Source: a virus
Virus record (IMG/VR): IMGVR_UViG_3300035034_001800
Span: 1 to 59,168 of that record
Length of the DNA stretch: 59,168 nucleotides
Strand: one strand, 5' to 3'
Below are positions 50,675-59,168 of this stretch, in pieces. Made by a program: the position numbers and the translations under genes. Each line of letters begins with the position of its first letter. Within the stretch, counting starts at the first letter, position 1. The notes below the pieces were generated by a model. The model did not search any database, was not told where the DNA came from, and worked only from the letters and a program-made list of their open reading frames with translations.

Positions 50675-50933
50675 AGTTAGATTATACGGTTTTAAAGAAT
50701 GCCCTTACTGTGATGAGCTAAGGGCATTATATAGTGAGAATAGTGTTCAATATGATTATGTTGACATAAACCTTGAAAAATATAAAGACGAAGTTAAAAA
50801 AGTCATGGAATTAGGTAACACCGATGCGGTGCCAATCATATTGGTAAACAATAGCGTTATACTATCACCAGAGGTTAGTTTTGGTACAATTAAAGATGCT
50901 TACTTATTAACAATTAAATTCTTATCCCAATAA
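50667..50933 (+). CDS. Glutaredoxin
   Basis: The 88-aa protein has the redox motif CPYCDELRALY near the N-terminus and the cis-Pro segment TDAVPIILVNN. It probably supplies electrons to the phage ribonucleotide reductase, whose large subunit ends in a Cys-pair tail. It overlaps the helicase stop by 8 nt, so it is translated with it. The final residues (SPEVSFGTIKDAYLLTIKFL) resemble the glutathione-binding end only weakly. Confidence 0.9.
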   Translation: MSKVRLYGFKECPYCDELRALYSENSVQYDYVDINLEKYKDEVKKVMELGNTDAVPIILVNNSVILSPEVSFGTIKDAYLLTIKFLSQ

Positions 50934-50957
50934 ATTAAATATTACCTTTATTTTTAG

Positions 50958-50972
50958 TATTTATTAATAAAA
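50958..50972 (+). promoter_or_regulatory. Putative late promoter of the gp13-like gene
   Basis: TATTTATTAATAAAA on the plus strand ends 6 nt before the ATG. It is important because it shows the motif in the sense orientation of a plus-strand gene, in agreement with the minus-strand genes. Confidence 0.55.
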
Positions 50973-50978
50973 TACATT

Positions 50979-52139
50979 ATGGCAGTAAGTACTGAAGATA
51001 AGGAAAGGATTTTTCAACAATTTCGTGTATCAATGGGTGCACCTATCCGTCAGATTGAATTAACGGATGAAATGTTGTGTGTTTTATTAGGTATAGCTAT
51101 TGAAGATTACGCTCAATACGTACAAGAGTGGCTAGTTGAACACCAATGGCAATCACTATTAGGCAAAAATATAGATACGACCGACATGGCCTTTGCATTA
51201 AGTGTTAGGGATTTTGATTTCGTAACACAATACACATATGCATATTCAAAACAGGTCGGACTACAACAAAGAGGACCATGGGAACTTAAAAAAGATTATG
51301 TAACCATTGAATCTGGTAGACAAGTTTATCAGATACCAGCTGGTAGAGAAATAAATGAAGTTCTATGGGTTACACCTCCAACTACACAAATGGCGTTATT
51401 CGCAAACTATGCTGGTATAGATTACGGTTTCGGTGGTGGATTTGGACAAATAGGGTCTGGTTCTGGTTCTGGTGGGTATGGTGCTGGTGGTTCTGGTGGG
51501 TATTATTCCACCCCAGCCTATGACACGTTACTTATGGCAGCGGATATGAACCTAAAAAATAGGTTACTTAGAAGTGAATTGGTACATAAAATAACAGCTG
51601 GCCCAAATGGAACTAGATTATTACACCTTCTTAGTACTCCTGGCTCTAAATTATCTTTTAATGGTACAGCACCAGGTGGTAGTGGTGGAGCCGTAGGTGG
51701 CTCACTAAACCTTACTGGTTGTCAAGTGTGGTATCATTATTACGACACCACATCTGAAAATGTTGACGATTGTAGAAAAGATAATCCAGATATTATAAAA
51801 TTACCTAATGAAGTTCCATTATCAAAATTAGATTATGCGGATTTCAATGAACCAACAAAAACATTGGTCAGAAGTTTATTTATTGCCGAGGCGAAAAGAA
51901 CGCTGGGTAGGACTAGAGGTAAGTTCGGTGGTATAGTAGGTCCACCAGAAGCCGAAAGAACAATGGATTATGAATCCCTATTAGCGGAAGGTAATGATGA
52001 GAGAACAAATTTACTTGAACGACTTGATGCCAGACTTGAAAGGTTATCAAGTACTAAACAAATGGAAAGGGCAGCCGATGAAGCTGAAAACCTAAATAGA
52101 CAATTAAAATATAGACCACTAGGTTTATATGTAAAATAA
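50979..52139 (+). CDS. Probable neck protein gp13-like
   Basis: The 386-aa virion protein starts EDKERIFQQFRVSMGAPIRQ and continues IELTDEMLCVLLGIAIEDYA, a pattern seen in T4-like head-completion/neck proteins such as gp13 (309 aa). Residues about 150-180 hold a Gly/Ser-rich insertion (GGGFGQIGSGSGSGGYGAGG) and about 225-240 a second (GTAPGGSGGAVGG); both look like flexible loops. The helical C-terminus (LAEGNDERTNLLERLDARLE) is typical. It is on the opposite strand to the other neck genes. Late promoter motif and terminator are clear. Confidence 0.65.
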   Translation: MAVSTEDKERIFQQFRVSMGAPIRQIELTDEMLCVLLGIAIEDYAQYVQEWLVEHQWQSLLGKNIDTTDMAFALSVRDFDFVTQYTYAYSKQVGLQQRGPWELKKDYVTIESGRQVYQIPAGREINEVLWVTPPTTQMALFANYAGIDYGFGGGFGQIGSGSGSGGYGAGGSGGYYSTPAYDTLLMAADMNLKNRLLRSELVHKITAGPNGTRLLHLLSTPGSKLSFNGTAPGGSGGAVGGSLNLTGCQVWYHYYDTTSENVDDCRKDNPDIIKLPNEVPLSKLDYADFNEPTKTLVRSLFIAEAKRTLGRTRGKFGGIVGPPEAERTMDYESLLAEGNDERTNLLERLDARLERLSSTKQMERAADEAENLNRQLKYRPLGLYVK

Positions 52140-52167
52140 AAAAGACCCACTTAATTGTGGGTCTTTT
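52140..52167. terminator. Bidirectional terminator between gp13-like and DNA polymerase genes
   Basis: AAAAGACCCAC and GTGGGTCTTTT pair perfectly around TTAATT between two convergent genes whose stops lie directly beside it. Confidence 0.9.
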
Positions 52168-52172
52168 GTTTA

Positions 52173-55100
52173 TTAGAAATTCCATTCTTCATCATCTTCC
52201 AGTTCTTCGACTATATCTTCTTCCTCAATAGGTGTTTTTAATACTAAATTCTTATCCCCTACTTTTGAGTTTTTAATTTCTGTTAAAACTTTTTGTTTTA
52301 TTTTTTCCAGTTCATAGGCATCTTCAAGTGTAATGGAACCAGTTTTATTATAATCCCAATCATCCATTACCCATTGATTATCCGAACCTTTTTCCCATTT
52401 ATGATTAATAAGGTAATCTTCGATTTCCTTAATATATTCATTGTTAATAATTACGGCATCAACTTCAATATTCGATATTTCATTTGTTATTGAAGTTATA
52501 TCCTCGACCGTACTACCACTATTTACAACCTCTTGGTAATCCAACCAAGATTGATATAGGTCAACATCACTATGTTCGATTGTGTTATAATAAATTCTTC
52601 TCTCCTCTGCTTCTTTTTTAAATTTAAATAAATCCTCAAAAGAACCTATAACGAAATTATTTTTATTTGAAACAATATCCAGTGAAGAATCTTCGTTTAG
52701 GTGTATACTTCCCAATAGTCTTAATTCCCCGTAAAGTTCACCATGTTCAACTATTTCATTTATTTCATGTATCTCTAAACGTTGTATAATTTCATGGAAT
52801 AAATTTTTCTCATAACTAATTGAATCATTTATTTCTTGCTCAGACCTAATCTTCCAATCCAACTTAATATTATCCCATTCGTCCTGTTCCATATTATTTG
52901 GCAACTTATTAACCCTAGACCAAAACGCTATTTCTTTATCTTCCATTCTCATAAGGGCCTCATAAGTATCTTGGTCAGATTCATTAAATGGTTTTCCAGC
53001 TATTAACTTACATTGTTTTTCTGTAAATACACTTTTTTCCTTTAATTTAACAACCTTAGTCTTCCTATCTTTATATACATCTATTATAATATCATGTCTA
53101 ATCTCTTCATCAAAACAAACTAAAAGTGGTTTAATTCTTTTATTGAATGCATCTAAATATTTAGCTACATTATATTCATCTGTAGTTAAATTAGGGTCAT
53201 TTTCTAATTGGTCCTGTGGAATATGTTTACAGTTTAATTGTATCTCTACCTTACCAGTTTCCTTATCTGTTATTTTTTTAACATCCGAATGTGATTTTGC
53301 GGAACCAGTATTTACATAATAAATTACATCACCTAAATCCACATTAATTTCTTCATGTAGTATTAACTCCATGTGTGCCTGTCTAGCTTTAACCCTACCA
53401 GCCTTTGTCTTTTGTTTACAATAAACGTTCTTATAATTATCTGGGGTTATTTTAACCTTAGATTTACTAGCTATTTTAGCTACTGGAATTTTGTAATTGA
53501 ATATGTTATCAACGGTTTTATAATAATGGTCTATAAAATCATAACCATTTCCATCCAATAACATTCTAATTCCCTTATCAAGAAATTCCTCTATATAAAC
53601 TGGCATTGCCTTGGATTTAATACTATTTCCGACTAATTTAATTTTACTACCTATATCATTTGCATAATTCTTTCTTGCAAAGTTTATAGTTGAATTACAT
53701 ATATCATCAACATCTAGACCCATACGCCCTATCATATACGTTTCATTAAATTCGGCTAGGACCGCCTCTAAGCCACTTAATTCCGTTCCAGCTTCATACA
53801 TATTGGTTTTCCAATGAGTACCATTACAAACGTACCTAATGTCATCTACATTGTCTGGTATAGCAAAGTTGGCCCCATCCGTATCCATTACCAAAGCTCT
53901 AAAACCGTATTTCTCGGTAAAGAATTTAACCATTAACCTTAAATACTGTCTACCACGACATGTTGTTTCTTCGGCACTATCGGTATCACCCCAATTAAAT
54001 ATATATGGTGCACCATAGGCCCCAAAGAACGAGTTGGCTAATATCTTAAGTGGTAATTGTTTTTTATCATAATCGGATGCTAATTTACTTTCATCCGTAA
54101 TCATCCCGTTGGCCTTATCAATTCTTTCCTTTGATAATTTATCAATATTCTTTTCTAATAAATCTCTTAATTCTTTAGTTTTATTTTTATGTGTACCAGT
54201 TAAAAATTTAAATTTATCCCTTGTATCAACAATATAAGTTAATAAACCTTCCATAACACCTGATATATCCAAACTTGGGAATATACTATGGGTTAATTGT
54301 GTTTTAGGATATAGTGCGGCAAAATCCAGTTTAATTACATTTCTAGCATAACCAACCTCCAATAACCTGGATAACCCACCCACAAATGGTTTTTTTTCGT
54401 CAAGTGATGGAATAGCTAAACCATTTTCATATGACCAAGCCGCCATAATCAATTTCCATTGACCAGCCGTACCCATTGTAGAACTACGCATATATGTTGT
54501 TGGTAATAATTTAGCGATTAGATAAGCTGCTTGATTATATATTCCATCGATTTGTTCGGTTTCCCAAAGGTCATCTAATAAATAACGCTGTACAATATAA
54601 TCACCCTTAACCTCTTGTGAGTTTTCGGGTAATGACATACCCTCTTTAAGTTTACCCCAAGAACCATCTAAATCATTAAACCAATATGGGTTAGGGTCTG
54701 ACCAGGTTTTATATAAAATATCGCCAGGTATATAAACCCTATTCACCTTAGCTACATCCGAAAATTGTGTAATGTATTTTAAGTTCCATTTTTTAATGCT
54801 TGAATTTATTGCCTGTGCTCTTCTAACGGAGTGTGATATGTCTAAAATATTATAACCCCACATATATGTTTGCTTATAATTTTCAGACTCACCACCTAAT
54901 TTAAGCATGGAATCTTTTCTCCTGAATTTAGTATTAGGGTCAAGAGTAATTGCTATCTCACCTAAATCAAGATTTAACCTATCACACCTTTTTTCAAAAT
55001 AATCCCAGTCAAAATTTTCGGAGTTATAACCAGTTATAATATCTGGTCTTATATCGTCTATGATTCTAAAGAATTCTTTTATTACGAAACGTTCGGAATC

Positions 55101-55742
55101 TCTCTTTTCTTTTGGGGTATCACCCTTAACCTCTAAGACATATTCAAAACCTCGGTTATCCTTAATACCTATTTGAAATATTGGTTGCGTTCTAGCATCA
55201 AGACCTTCTGTCTCTAAATCGAATTGTAATCTATGTGTATCGTTATAGTCTTCAATACCCTTAAATAATCTCTTTTTGGTTTGAATTAAATATTGTTCGG
55301 CTGGTGAAAAGGTTACAAAGTATTTTCTAAAGTCCTGATTAAATAAATCAACACCACCATTTTTGAAAAAGTTTATTAATTTAGAGTAACTACCATTCTT
55401 ACACTCGACCAAATAAATGTAACCATCCTTAAGTCTATCAGGAATCTCACCATCGGCATTTGAATCAATCTGTTTTTTTACCTTAATACCAGACTCCCTC
55501 ATAGCATTCTTTATCCTTGAACGCTTACCCTCATATATCATATCGAAAACATCCTGTTTAACCCAAAGAAATGGGGTATAACTATGTTTCTCTATTGTCT
55601 TTTCGGGTTTATCTGGGTCATTGATTATTAAATAAACAAAGTCCTCGTAATATGTGGCCTCTACACCCACAATATATTTTTGTGGGTCACCACCTTCTAG
55701 GAAGTTAATAATTAAATCTGAATCTACACTGTTCTTAGGCAT
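52173..55742 (-). CDS. 43: DNA polymerase, family B (gp43-like)
   Basis: The 1189-aa replicative polymerase has an N-terminal 3'-5' exonuclease (Exo I FDLETEGL, D175/E177; Exo II ITGYNSENFDWDYFEKR). The polymerase motifs are A (KLDFAALYPKTQL, D473), B (KQLPLKILANSFFGAYG, 561-577) and C (VMDTDGANFA, D620-D622). It is much longer than T4 gp43 (898 aa), mainly in the C-terminal third, which carries Glu/Asp-rich segments and ends EEDIVEELEDDEEWNF. The T4-like sliding-clamp-binding tail is not obvious. It has its own Bacteroidota-type promoter, and no intein although neighbouring replication genes are invaded. Confidence 0.95.
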   Translation of the reverse strand: MPKNSVDSDLIINFLEGGDPQKYIVGVEATYYEDFVYLIINDPDKPEKTIEKHSYTPFLWVKQDVFDMIYEGKRSRIKNAMRESGIKVKKQIDSNADGEIPDRLKDGYIYLVECKNGSYSKLINFFKNGGVDLFNQDFRKYFVTFSPAEQYLIQTKKRLFKGIEDYNDTHRLQFDLETEGLDARTQPIFQIGIKDNRGFEYVLEVKGDTPKEKRDSERFVIKEFFRIIDDIRPDIITGYNSENFDWDYFEKRCDRLNLDLGEIAITLDPNTKFRRKDSMLKLGGESENYKQTYMWGYNILDISHSVRRAQAINSSIKKWNLKYITQFSDVAKVNRVYIPGDILYKTWSDPNPYWFNDLDGSWGKLKEGMSLPENSQEVKGDYIVQRYLLDDLWETEQIDGIYNQAAYLIAKLLPTTYMRSSTMGTAGQWKLIMAAWSYENGLAIPSLDEKKPFVGGLSRLLEVGYARNVIKLDFAALYPKTQLTHSIFPSLDISGVMEGLLTYIVDTRDKFKFLTGTHKNKTKELRDLLEKNIDKLSKERIDKANGMITDESKLASDYDKKQLPLKILANSFFGAYGAPYIFNWGDTDSAEETTCRGRQYLRLMVKFFTEKYGFRALVMDTDGANFAIPDNVDDIRYVCNGTHWKTNMYEAGTELSGLEAVLAEFNETYMIGRMGLDVDDICNSTINFARKNYANDIGSKIKLVGNSIKSKAMPVYIEEFLDKGIRMLLDGNGYDFIDHYYKTVDNIFNYKIPVAKIASKSKVKITPDNYKNVYCKQKTKAGRVKARQAHMELILHEEINVDLGDVIYYVNTGSAKSHSDVKKITDKETGKVEIQLNCKHIPQDQLENDPNLTTDEYNVAKYLDAFNKRIKPLLVCFDEEIRHDIIIDVYKDRKTKVVKLKEKSVFTEKQCKLIAGKPFNESDQDTYEALMRMEDKEIAFWSRVNKLPNNMEQDEWDNIKLDWKIRSEQEINDSISYEKNLFHEIIQRLEIHEINEIVEHGELYGELRLLGSIHLNEDSSLDIVSNKNNFVIGSFEDLFKFKKEAEERRIYYNTIEHSDVDLYQSWLDYQEVVNSGSTVEDITSITNEISNIEVDAVIINNEYIKEIEDYLINHKWEKGSDNQWVMDDWDYNKTGSITLEDAYELEKIKQKVLTEIKNSKVGDKNLVLKTPIEEEDIVEELEDDEEWNF

Positions 55743-55758
55743 ATACTTATATTTTAAA

Positions 55759-55789
55759 CAAATAAAGTAAATTTATTCTACATAATCAA
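55759..55789 (-). promoter_or_regulatory. Bacteroidota-type promoter of the DNA polymerase gene
   Basis: TTG (55789-55787), 20-nt spacer and TTTATTTG (55766-55759) on the minus strand. The -7 element has one mismatch to TAnnTTTG and is identical to that of the gp32 promoter. Confidence 0.65.
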
Positions 55790-55811
55790 GTGAAAACCAA
55801 AAGTAAGGGTT

Positions 55812-55835
55812 TTAATCATTTTATAAAATGATTAA
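55812..55835 (-). terminator. Palindrome upstream of the DNA polymerase promoter
   Basis: TTAATCATTTTA and TAAAATGATTAA form a perfect 24-nt palindrome after the end of the 124-aa gene. It can form a hairpin that may end the tail-fibre transcript, but no T tract follows; a protein-binding site is the alternative. Confidence 0.5.
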
Positions 55836-55883
55836 CAAATTTAGTCAAAATATTTTTAAGATACAAGTAATTTTAAAATAAAT

Positions 55884-56258
55884 TTATTTTTTAATCCCTT
55901 GGTCAAGTACATTTATTAGTAATGTTTCTCTAATTGGAACAATCAATGTACCAGAACCATCTAAAAATTCTATCGTAAATTCACCTATATAGGTTCCAGA
56001 TGTTGATGTATCTTTTTTCGAAAACTGATAACTTATATAATATTCTTCATAATTACAACCGTTATATTCATTTTTAAGTATAAGTGTGGCATTTTTTCTA
56101 CCTATTTTTTTTACACCAGTAACTATATCGGACATACAGAACGTAATATTACTATTTTGTAACTTATCGTTAAATTCTTTATAGGTATATCTACCGTCCT
56201 TAACTAATTCCATTACCAAACGTGGTAATGTAGCATTTTTATTTATATTAAAATTCAT
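55884..56258 (-). CDS. Small beta-rich protein, unknown
   Basis: The 124-aa protein begins MNFNINKNATLPRLVMELVK and later reads YYISYQFSKKDTSTSGTYIG, EFTIEFLDGSGTLIVPIRET and LLINVLD. It has no membrane segment and looks like a compact beta sandwich. The family is recurrent in tail regions of phages as far as I recall, but no function is known to me. It follows the vWA/propeller gene on the same strand and is likely part of the fibre region. Confidence 0.75.
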   Translation of the reverse strand: MNFNINKNATLPRLVMELVKDGRYTYKEFNDKLQNSNITFCMSDIVTGVKKIGRKNATLILKNEYNGCNYEEYYISYQFSKKDTSTSGTYIGEFTIEFLDGSGTLIVPIRETLLINVLDQGIKK

Positions 56259-56383
56259 TTAATAAAATTTTTATTTAACTTTTAATTAACTGTAAATAAA
56301 ATTTAATAACTTTTATTTGCAATATTATTTATTTTTTTATAATCTTGTAAACATATAACATATAATATTAATTTTATGTATTT

Positions 56384-58330
56384 TTATCCTAACGCAATCC
56401 CTATTACATAATCTAAATTAGTACTTGTATAGCTATCCAGTTCAGTTAAATTATTAGGGTTGCTAATATCTATACTAGTTATACTATCAGATGTTGATGA
56501 TACTACATAAGCCAAATTATTAGTTAAGTCTAACTCAAGACCAAATGCACCACCTAAATTAGTACTTGTATAGCTATCCAGTTCAGTTAAATTATTAGGG
56601 TTGCTAATATTTATACTAGTTATACTATTAGATAGTTCTGAAGTGACATAGGCTACATTATTAGCTAAGTCTAATTTAATACCTAATGCACCATCTAAAT
56701 TAGTACTTGTATAAGTATCAAGTTCAATTAAATTATTAGGGTTGCTAATATTTATACTAGTTAACTTATCAGAATCCAATGATGCCACATAAGCCACATT
56801 ATTGATAAGGTCTAAAGCGATATAACGAACTCCATCCAAATTGGGACTTATATAACTATCCATCTCAATCAAATTATTAGGGTCGCTAATGTTTATACTA
56901 GTTATACTACTAGATACATACGAAACAACATAGGCCACATTATTAGCTAAGTCTAACTCAACACTAAATGCACCATCAAGATTTGAACTTCTGTAACTAT
57001 CCAGTTCAACCAAATTATTAGGGTTACTAATATCTATACTGGTTATCCTACTAGCATCACCAGGACTGGTATCATTAAGAATGGTATCATTTGCTAATGA
57101 TGTTACATAGGCTACATTATTATTCAAATCTAAAGCAATATTACGAGCACCATTTAAATTAGAACTTGTATAACTATCCAGTTCAATCAAATTATTAGGG
57201 TCGCTAATATCTATACTGGTTATGTCATCAGATGTTGATGATACTACATAAGCCACATTATTATTCAGGTCCAATCTAATACCTTGCGCAGCATTTAAAT
57301 TAGTACTTGTATAGCTATCCAGTTCAATCAAATTATTAGGGTCGCTAATATCTATACTGGTTATGCTATCACTAATAAATGATGTAACATAGGCAACTGT
57401 AAACCCTGTATTTTGAGTTGAGCAATTATTAATTATTTCCGACTGTATTGTACTTGCATCATAACTAACATTCCATGACCCTCCAGTGTCGAGCGCCAAT
57501 CTTCGCCATGGGAAATAATCACCTGGTAAAAAGGGTACTGGTGCTAGTCTTGATTTATTAACCCCAGCACCTAGCACAATTACCTTAATATCTTGACTAT
57601 TGCAAACCGATATTAATCTCTGTATTTCAAAAATATCAGCATCAGTAAAACTATCATCATCGCCACCTGGTGCATCATCTGTAACCATAATCACATATTT
57701 TGCCACTCCGTTTCTAAAAGAACCAGCAAAGTTATTTTCAACAACCTTACTTAGTACTAAATCCATAGGTTCTGGGTCTAATATTCCTTTACCAATTGGA
57801 ATTGCACCGTTTAATTTATCTAATTGACTTGTAAAAGTTGCTCCATTATTTACGCCCATCATTTCCATAGTTGTTAACCATTGATATCTATTTGCAATAC
57901 TACCAGTATTAATTATCCTTTGACTAGATGGTAAACTAGTATAATTTATATTATTAATATAATTTGAATTTGTATCTGAAAGATATTCATCTGCAATAAC
58001 TAGACCTAATCTATAATCATTAGAACCTGATTGTGAATTTATAGTGGATATAATACTTACAGCTCCAGATTTAGCGGCTTCTATATGGTCGTTCATACTC
58101 GATGAATAATCAAAAATAAAAACAACATCCATACCTGAATCACAAGATTCTGGACCAGATGGGCCATAATTTCTGAACTCAAGTAAGCTTGTGGCTGGTG
58201 TAATATAATATCTTGAATCATAGTTCCCTTCTACGGCATCAGAAATACAATTCACTAAATCGTCAGTTGTTGGGTTTATTTCGTTAACCACATCTTGTAA
58301 GCTAAATGTTGTTGTATCTGGTACTGCCAT
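56384..58330 (-). CDS. Tail fibre/adhesin: vWA domain plus 7-repeat beta-propeller
   Basis: The 648-aa protein has three parts. Residues 1-58 are a virion attachment-like leader (MAVPDTTTFSLQDVVNEINP ... LLEFRNYG). Residues about 65-265 are a von Willebrand factor A domain with the MIDAS motif DYSSS (residues 74-78) and VIMVTDD for the further metal ligands. Residues about 315-648 are seven repeats of about 43-53 aa, each with NVAYVTS ... ITSIDISDPNNLIELDSYTS, of the LVIVD/propeller type. Seven repeats suit a closed seven-bladed propeller. vWA-MIDAS domains bind ligands through a metal ion, so it probably recognises host surface protein or sugar. Its start overlaps the stop of the upstream fibre gene by one base (TAATG). 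Confidence 0.88.
   Translation of the reverse strand: MAVPDTTTFSLQDVVNEINPTTDDLVNCISDAVEGNYDSRYYITPATSLLEFRNYGPSGPESCDSGMDVVFIFDYSSSMNDHIEAAKSGAVSIISTINSQSGSNDYRLGLVIADEYLSDTNSNYINNINYTSLPSSQRIINTGSIANRYQWLTTMEMMGVNNGATFTSQLDKLNGAIPIGKGILDPEPMDLVLSKVVENNFAGSFRNGVAKYVIMVTDDAPGGDDDSFTDADIFEIQRLISVCNSQDIKVIVLGAGVNKSRLAPVPFLPGDYFPWRRLALDTGGSWNVSYDASTIQSEIINNCSTQNTGFTVAYVTSFISDSITSIDISDPNNLIELDSYTSTNLNAAQGIRLDLNNNVAYVVSSTSDDITSIDISDPNNLIELDSYTSSNLNGARNIALDLNNNVAYVTSLANDTILNDTSPGDASRITSIDISNPNNLVELDSYRSSNLDGAFSVELDLANNVAYVVSYVSSSITSINISDPNNLIEMDSYISPNLDGVRYIALDLINNVAYVASLDSDKLTSINISNPNNLIELDTYTSTNLDGALGIKLDLANNVAYVTSELSNSITSINISNPNNLTELDSYTSTNLGGAFGLELDLTNNLAYVVSSTSDSITSIDISNPNNLTELDSYTSTNLDYVIGIALG
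56387..57408. repeat. Seven tandem coding repeats (about 130 bp each)
   Basis: The DNA encoding the propeller is a tandem array with near-identical stretches, for example AGCTATCCAGTTCAGTTAAA present in two neighbouring units. The third unit (about 57040-57110) carries an insertion of 10 residues. The array may vary in copy number by recombination. Confidence 0.85.
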
Positions 58331-59168
58331 TATTTCTCTAAAATTTTAATCCTATTCTCTAATTCATTAATCTTGGCTACAAGTAAATCGATATATGCCA
58401 CAGATTTCATTCCATTCTCATCAGTTATAACAAATTCTGGATGTTTCCCTTCAAGCTCCTGTGCGATTACACCATATCTTAATTTAGATGTATCAGAATT
58501 AAGTTTAAATTTTTTCCAATTAACATCAATAATATAATTCGAAATTGGTTCAATATCCGTTTTTATTCTTTTATCCGAACTTAGCACAAAGTTAGGTGCG
58601 GTCATAATACCAGTTGAAGTAACAGTACCACTAACTACAATACTGGGTGTATAAACTGTATTTGATTGTGTGGCCGTAATATTGTTTCCACCAATTATAA
58701 CTGAATTTGTTGATGTATTAATTACAGTATTATTAAGTCCACCTAAAATAGCCGAATTACTTGCCCTAGAATCATTATTTTCACCATGGGTAAATGAATT
58801 AGCACCACTTGCTGTTGTATCTTTACCACCAGCGTTAGAGGCAAATCCACTTGCGTTTGTAGCAAAACCAGTGGCTATAGCATAGTCACCAGTTGCACTT
58901 ATTGATGAAGAATTAATTACCCTCAAGGAATTAATACCAGTTTGTCCACTAATCCAATAATTACAAGAACTACTACCAGAAATAGTAGTATTAACCTCCA
59001 TAACCAAACAACCAGAATCGTCCACATTAAAATCTATAGTCGATGATTTTAACCCTCTAAGTGTTAATACATCATTGGTATAACTATCTATTAAATCTGC
59101 GGTATTCGATTCAGAACCAGATGATTCCAGTATGTTGTTTATATCATTCTCAAATTCAGCGGGTGTAA
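58330..59168 (-). CDS. Tail fibre with YadA-like repeats and S74 intramolecular chaperone (5' end outside window)
   Basis: The frame is open to the right edge, so the N-terminus is missing; 279 residues are visible. Upstream of the internal GTG at 59025 the same frame continues (TPAEFENDINNILESSGSES), so that GTG is not the start. Residues with the pattern ATGFATNASGFASNAGGKDT and ASNSAILGGLNNTV resemble YadA head repeats, a left-handed beta-roll in trimeric adhesins. The end is a peptidase S74-type chaperone, SSDKRIKTDIEPISNYI, YGVIAQELEGKHPEFV and a coiled coil to LENRIKILEK. The Ser-Asp pair at SSDKR is the usual self-cleavage site. It is a trimeric tail fibre. Confidence 0.88.
   Translation of the reverse strand, partial: TPAEFENDINNILESSGSESNTADLIDSYTNDVLTLRGLKSSTIDFNVDDSGCLVMEVNTTISGSSSCNYWISGQTGINSLRVINSSSISATGDYAIATGFATNASGFASNAGGKDTTASGANSFTHGENNDSRASNSAILGGLNNTVINTSTNSVIIGGNNITATQSNTVYTPSIVVSGTVTSTGIMTAPNFVLSSDKRIKTDIEPISNYIIDVNWKKFKLNSDTSKLRYGVIAQELEGKHPEFVITDENGMKSVAYIDLLVAKINELENRIKILEK

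Noticed and set aside
55812-55835. Attachment site or origin
   Set aside because: Only a palindrome without a duplicate elsewhere in the window, integrase gene or skew evidence; a hairpin or binding site is the simpler reading.
56387-57408. CRISPR or non-coding tandem array
   Set aside because: The unit is about 130 bp and keeps one reading frame encoding propeller-like repeats.
1-59168. Stop-codon reassignment, as in some large Bacteroidota phages
   Set aside because: TAA is most common, but TAG ends the 199-aa gene (22671) and the endonuclease at 39128, and TGA ends the endonuclease at 43187 and the small gene at 46333. No conserved gene has internal TAG or TGA codons.
1-59168. tRNA genes
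   Set aside because: I saw no cloverleaf with a TTCGA-type T-loop and CCA-like end in any intergenic gap.

Overview
The window looks like part of the genome of a large, AT-rich, T4-like contractile-tailed phage (myovirus) that probably infects a Bacteroidota (Flavobacteriia-like) host. The T4 affiliation rests on recognisable gp6, gp25, gp53-like, gp18, gp19, gp26-like, gp13/14/15-like, gp32, UvsX, RNase H, gp41, gp43 and UvsW-like proteins. The host guess rests on three things: SprB-type adhesin repeats in a virion protein; the almost complete absence of Shine-Dalgarno sequences (starts are preceded by A/T tracts); and several promoters of the Bacteroidota type, TTG-N20-T(A/T)TATTTG, all with exactly 20 nt between the elements. 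TAA, TAG and TGA all serve as stops, so the standard bacterial code applies.

Layout, mostly read on the minus strand from right to left. 59168-55884: tail-fibre genes (a YadA-like/S74-chaperone fibre open at the right edge, a vWA plus 7-repeat propeller protein, and a small unknown). 55742-52173: DNA polymerase. 52139-47744 (plus strand): SNF2/UvsW-like helicase with an intein, glutaredoxin and a neck protein. 47634-40941: neck/terminator proteins, sheath and tube, with two related zinc-ribbon endonucleases on either side of the tube gene, and a small ribbon-helix-helix-like protein. 39111-38368 (plus): a metallophosphoesterase. 38240-23307: a hub-assembly protein with a probable frameshift site, a virion protein, tape measure, OmpA-like baseplate protein, gp53-like protein, and a giant hub with a muramidase-like end. 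23270-21267: four small genes of unknown role. 20986-13095: the replication and recombination block gp32, uvsX, RNase H, unknown, gp41 helicase. 13067-6256: ribonucleotide reductase nrdB and nrdA. 6145-1: baseplate wedge gp25 and gp6, a membrane protein, and a very large SprB-repeat protein open at the left edge.

The most striking content is the density of self-splicing elements. nrdA is broken into three separately translated pieces. It carries one cis-intein with a LAGLIDADG endonuclease, two split inteins, and a 304-nt group I intron that begins only 9 nt after the end of one C-intein. Two of its inteins end directly before the catalytic cysteines equivalent to E. coli R1 C225 and C439. 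The gp41 helicase is also fractured: a class 3 intein interrupts its P-loop, and a gp41-8-like split intein surrounds a free-standing EDxHD (Vsr-like) homing endonuclease gene. The split site in nrdA before C439 surrounds a GIY-YIG endonuclease gene. A sixth intein sits in motif VI of the SNF2 helicase. Removing all of these in silico gives proteins of normal family length (about 821, 467 and 616 aa).

Two promoter classes can be read by eye. The Bacteroidota-type promoters precede gp32, DNA polymerase, the helicase, the phosphoesterase, a small-gene operon and one endonuclease. A second motif, TATTTATnnTAAA in the sense orientation, stands in front of most structural genes (gp6, gp25, sheath, neck, baseplate, hub assembly) and of several endonuclease genes. 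It is a candidate late promoter and is different from the T4 late element TATAAATA.
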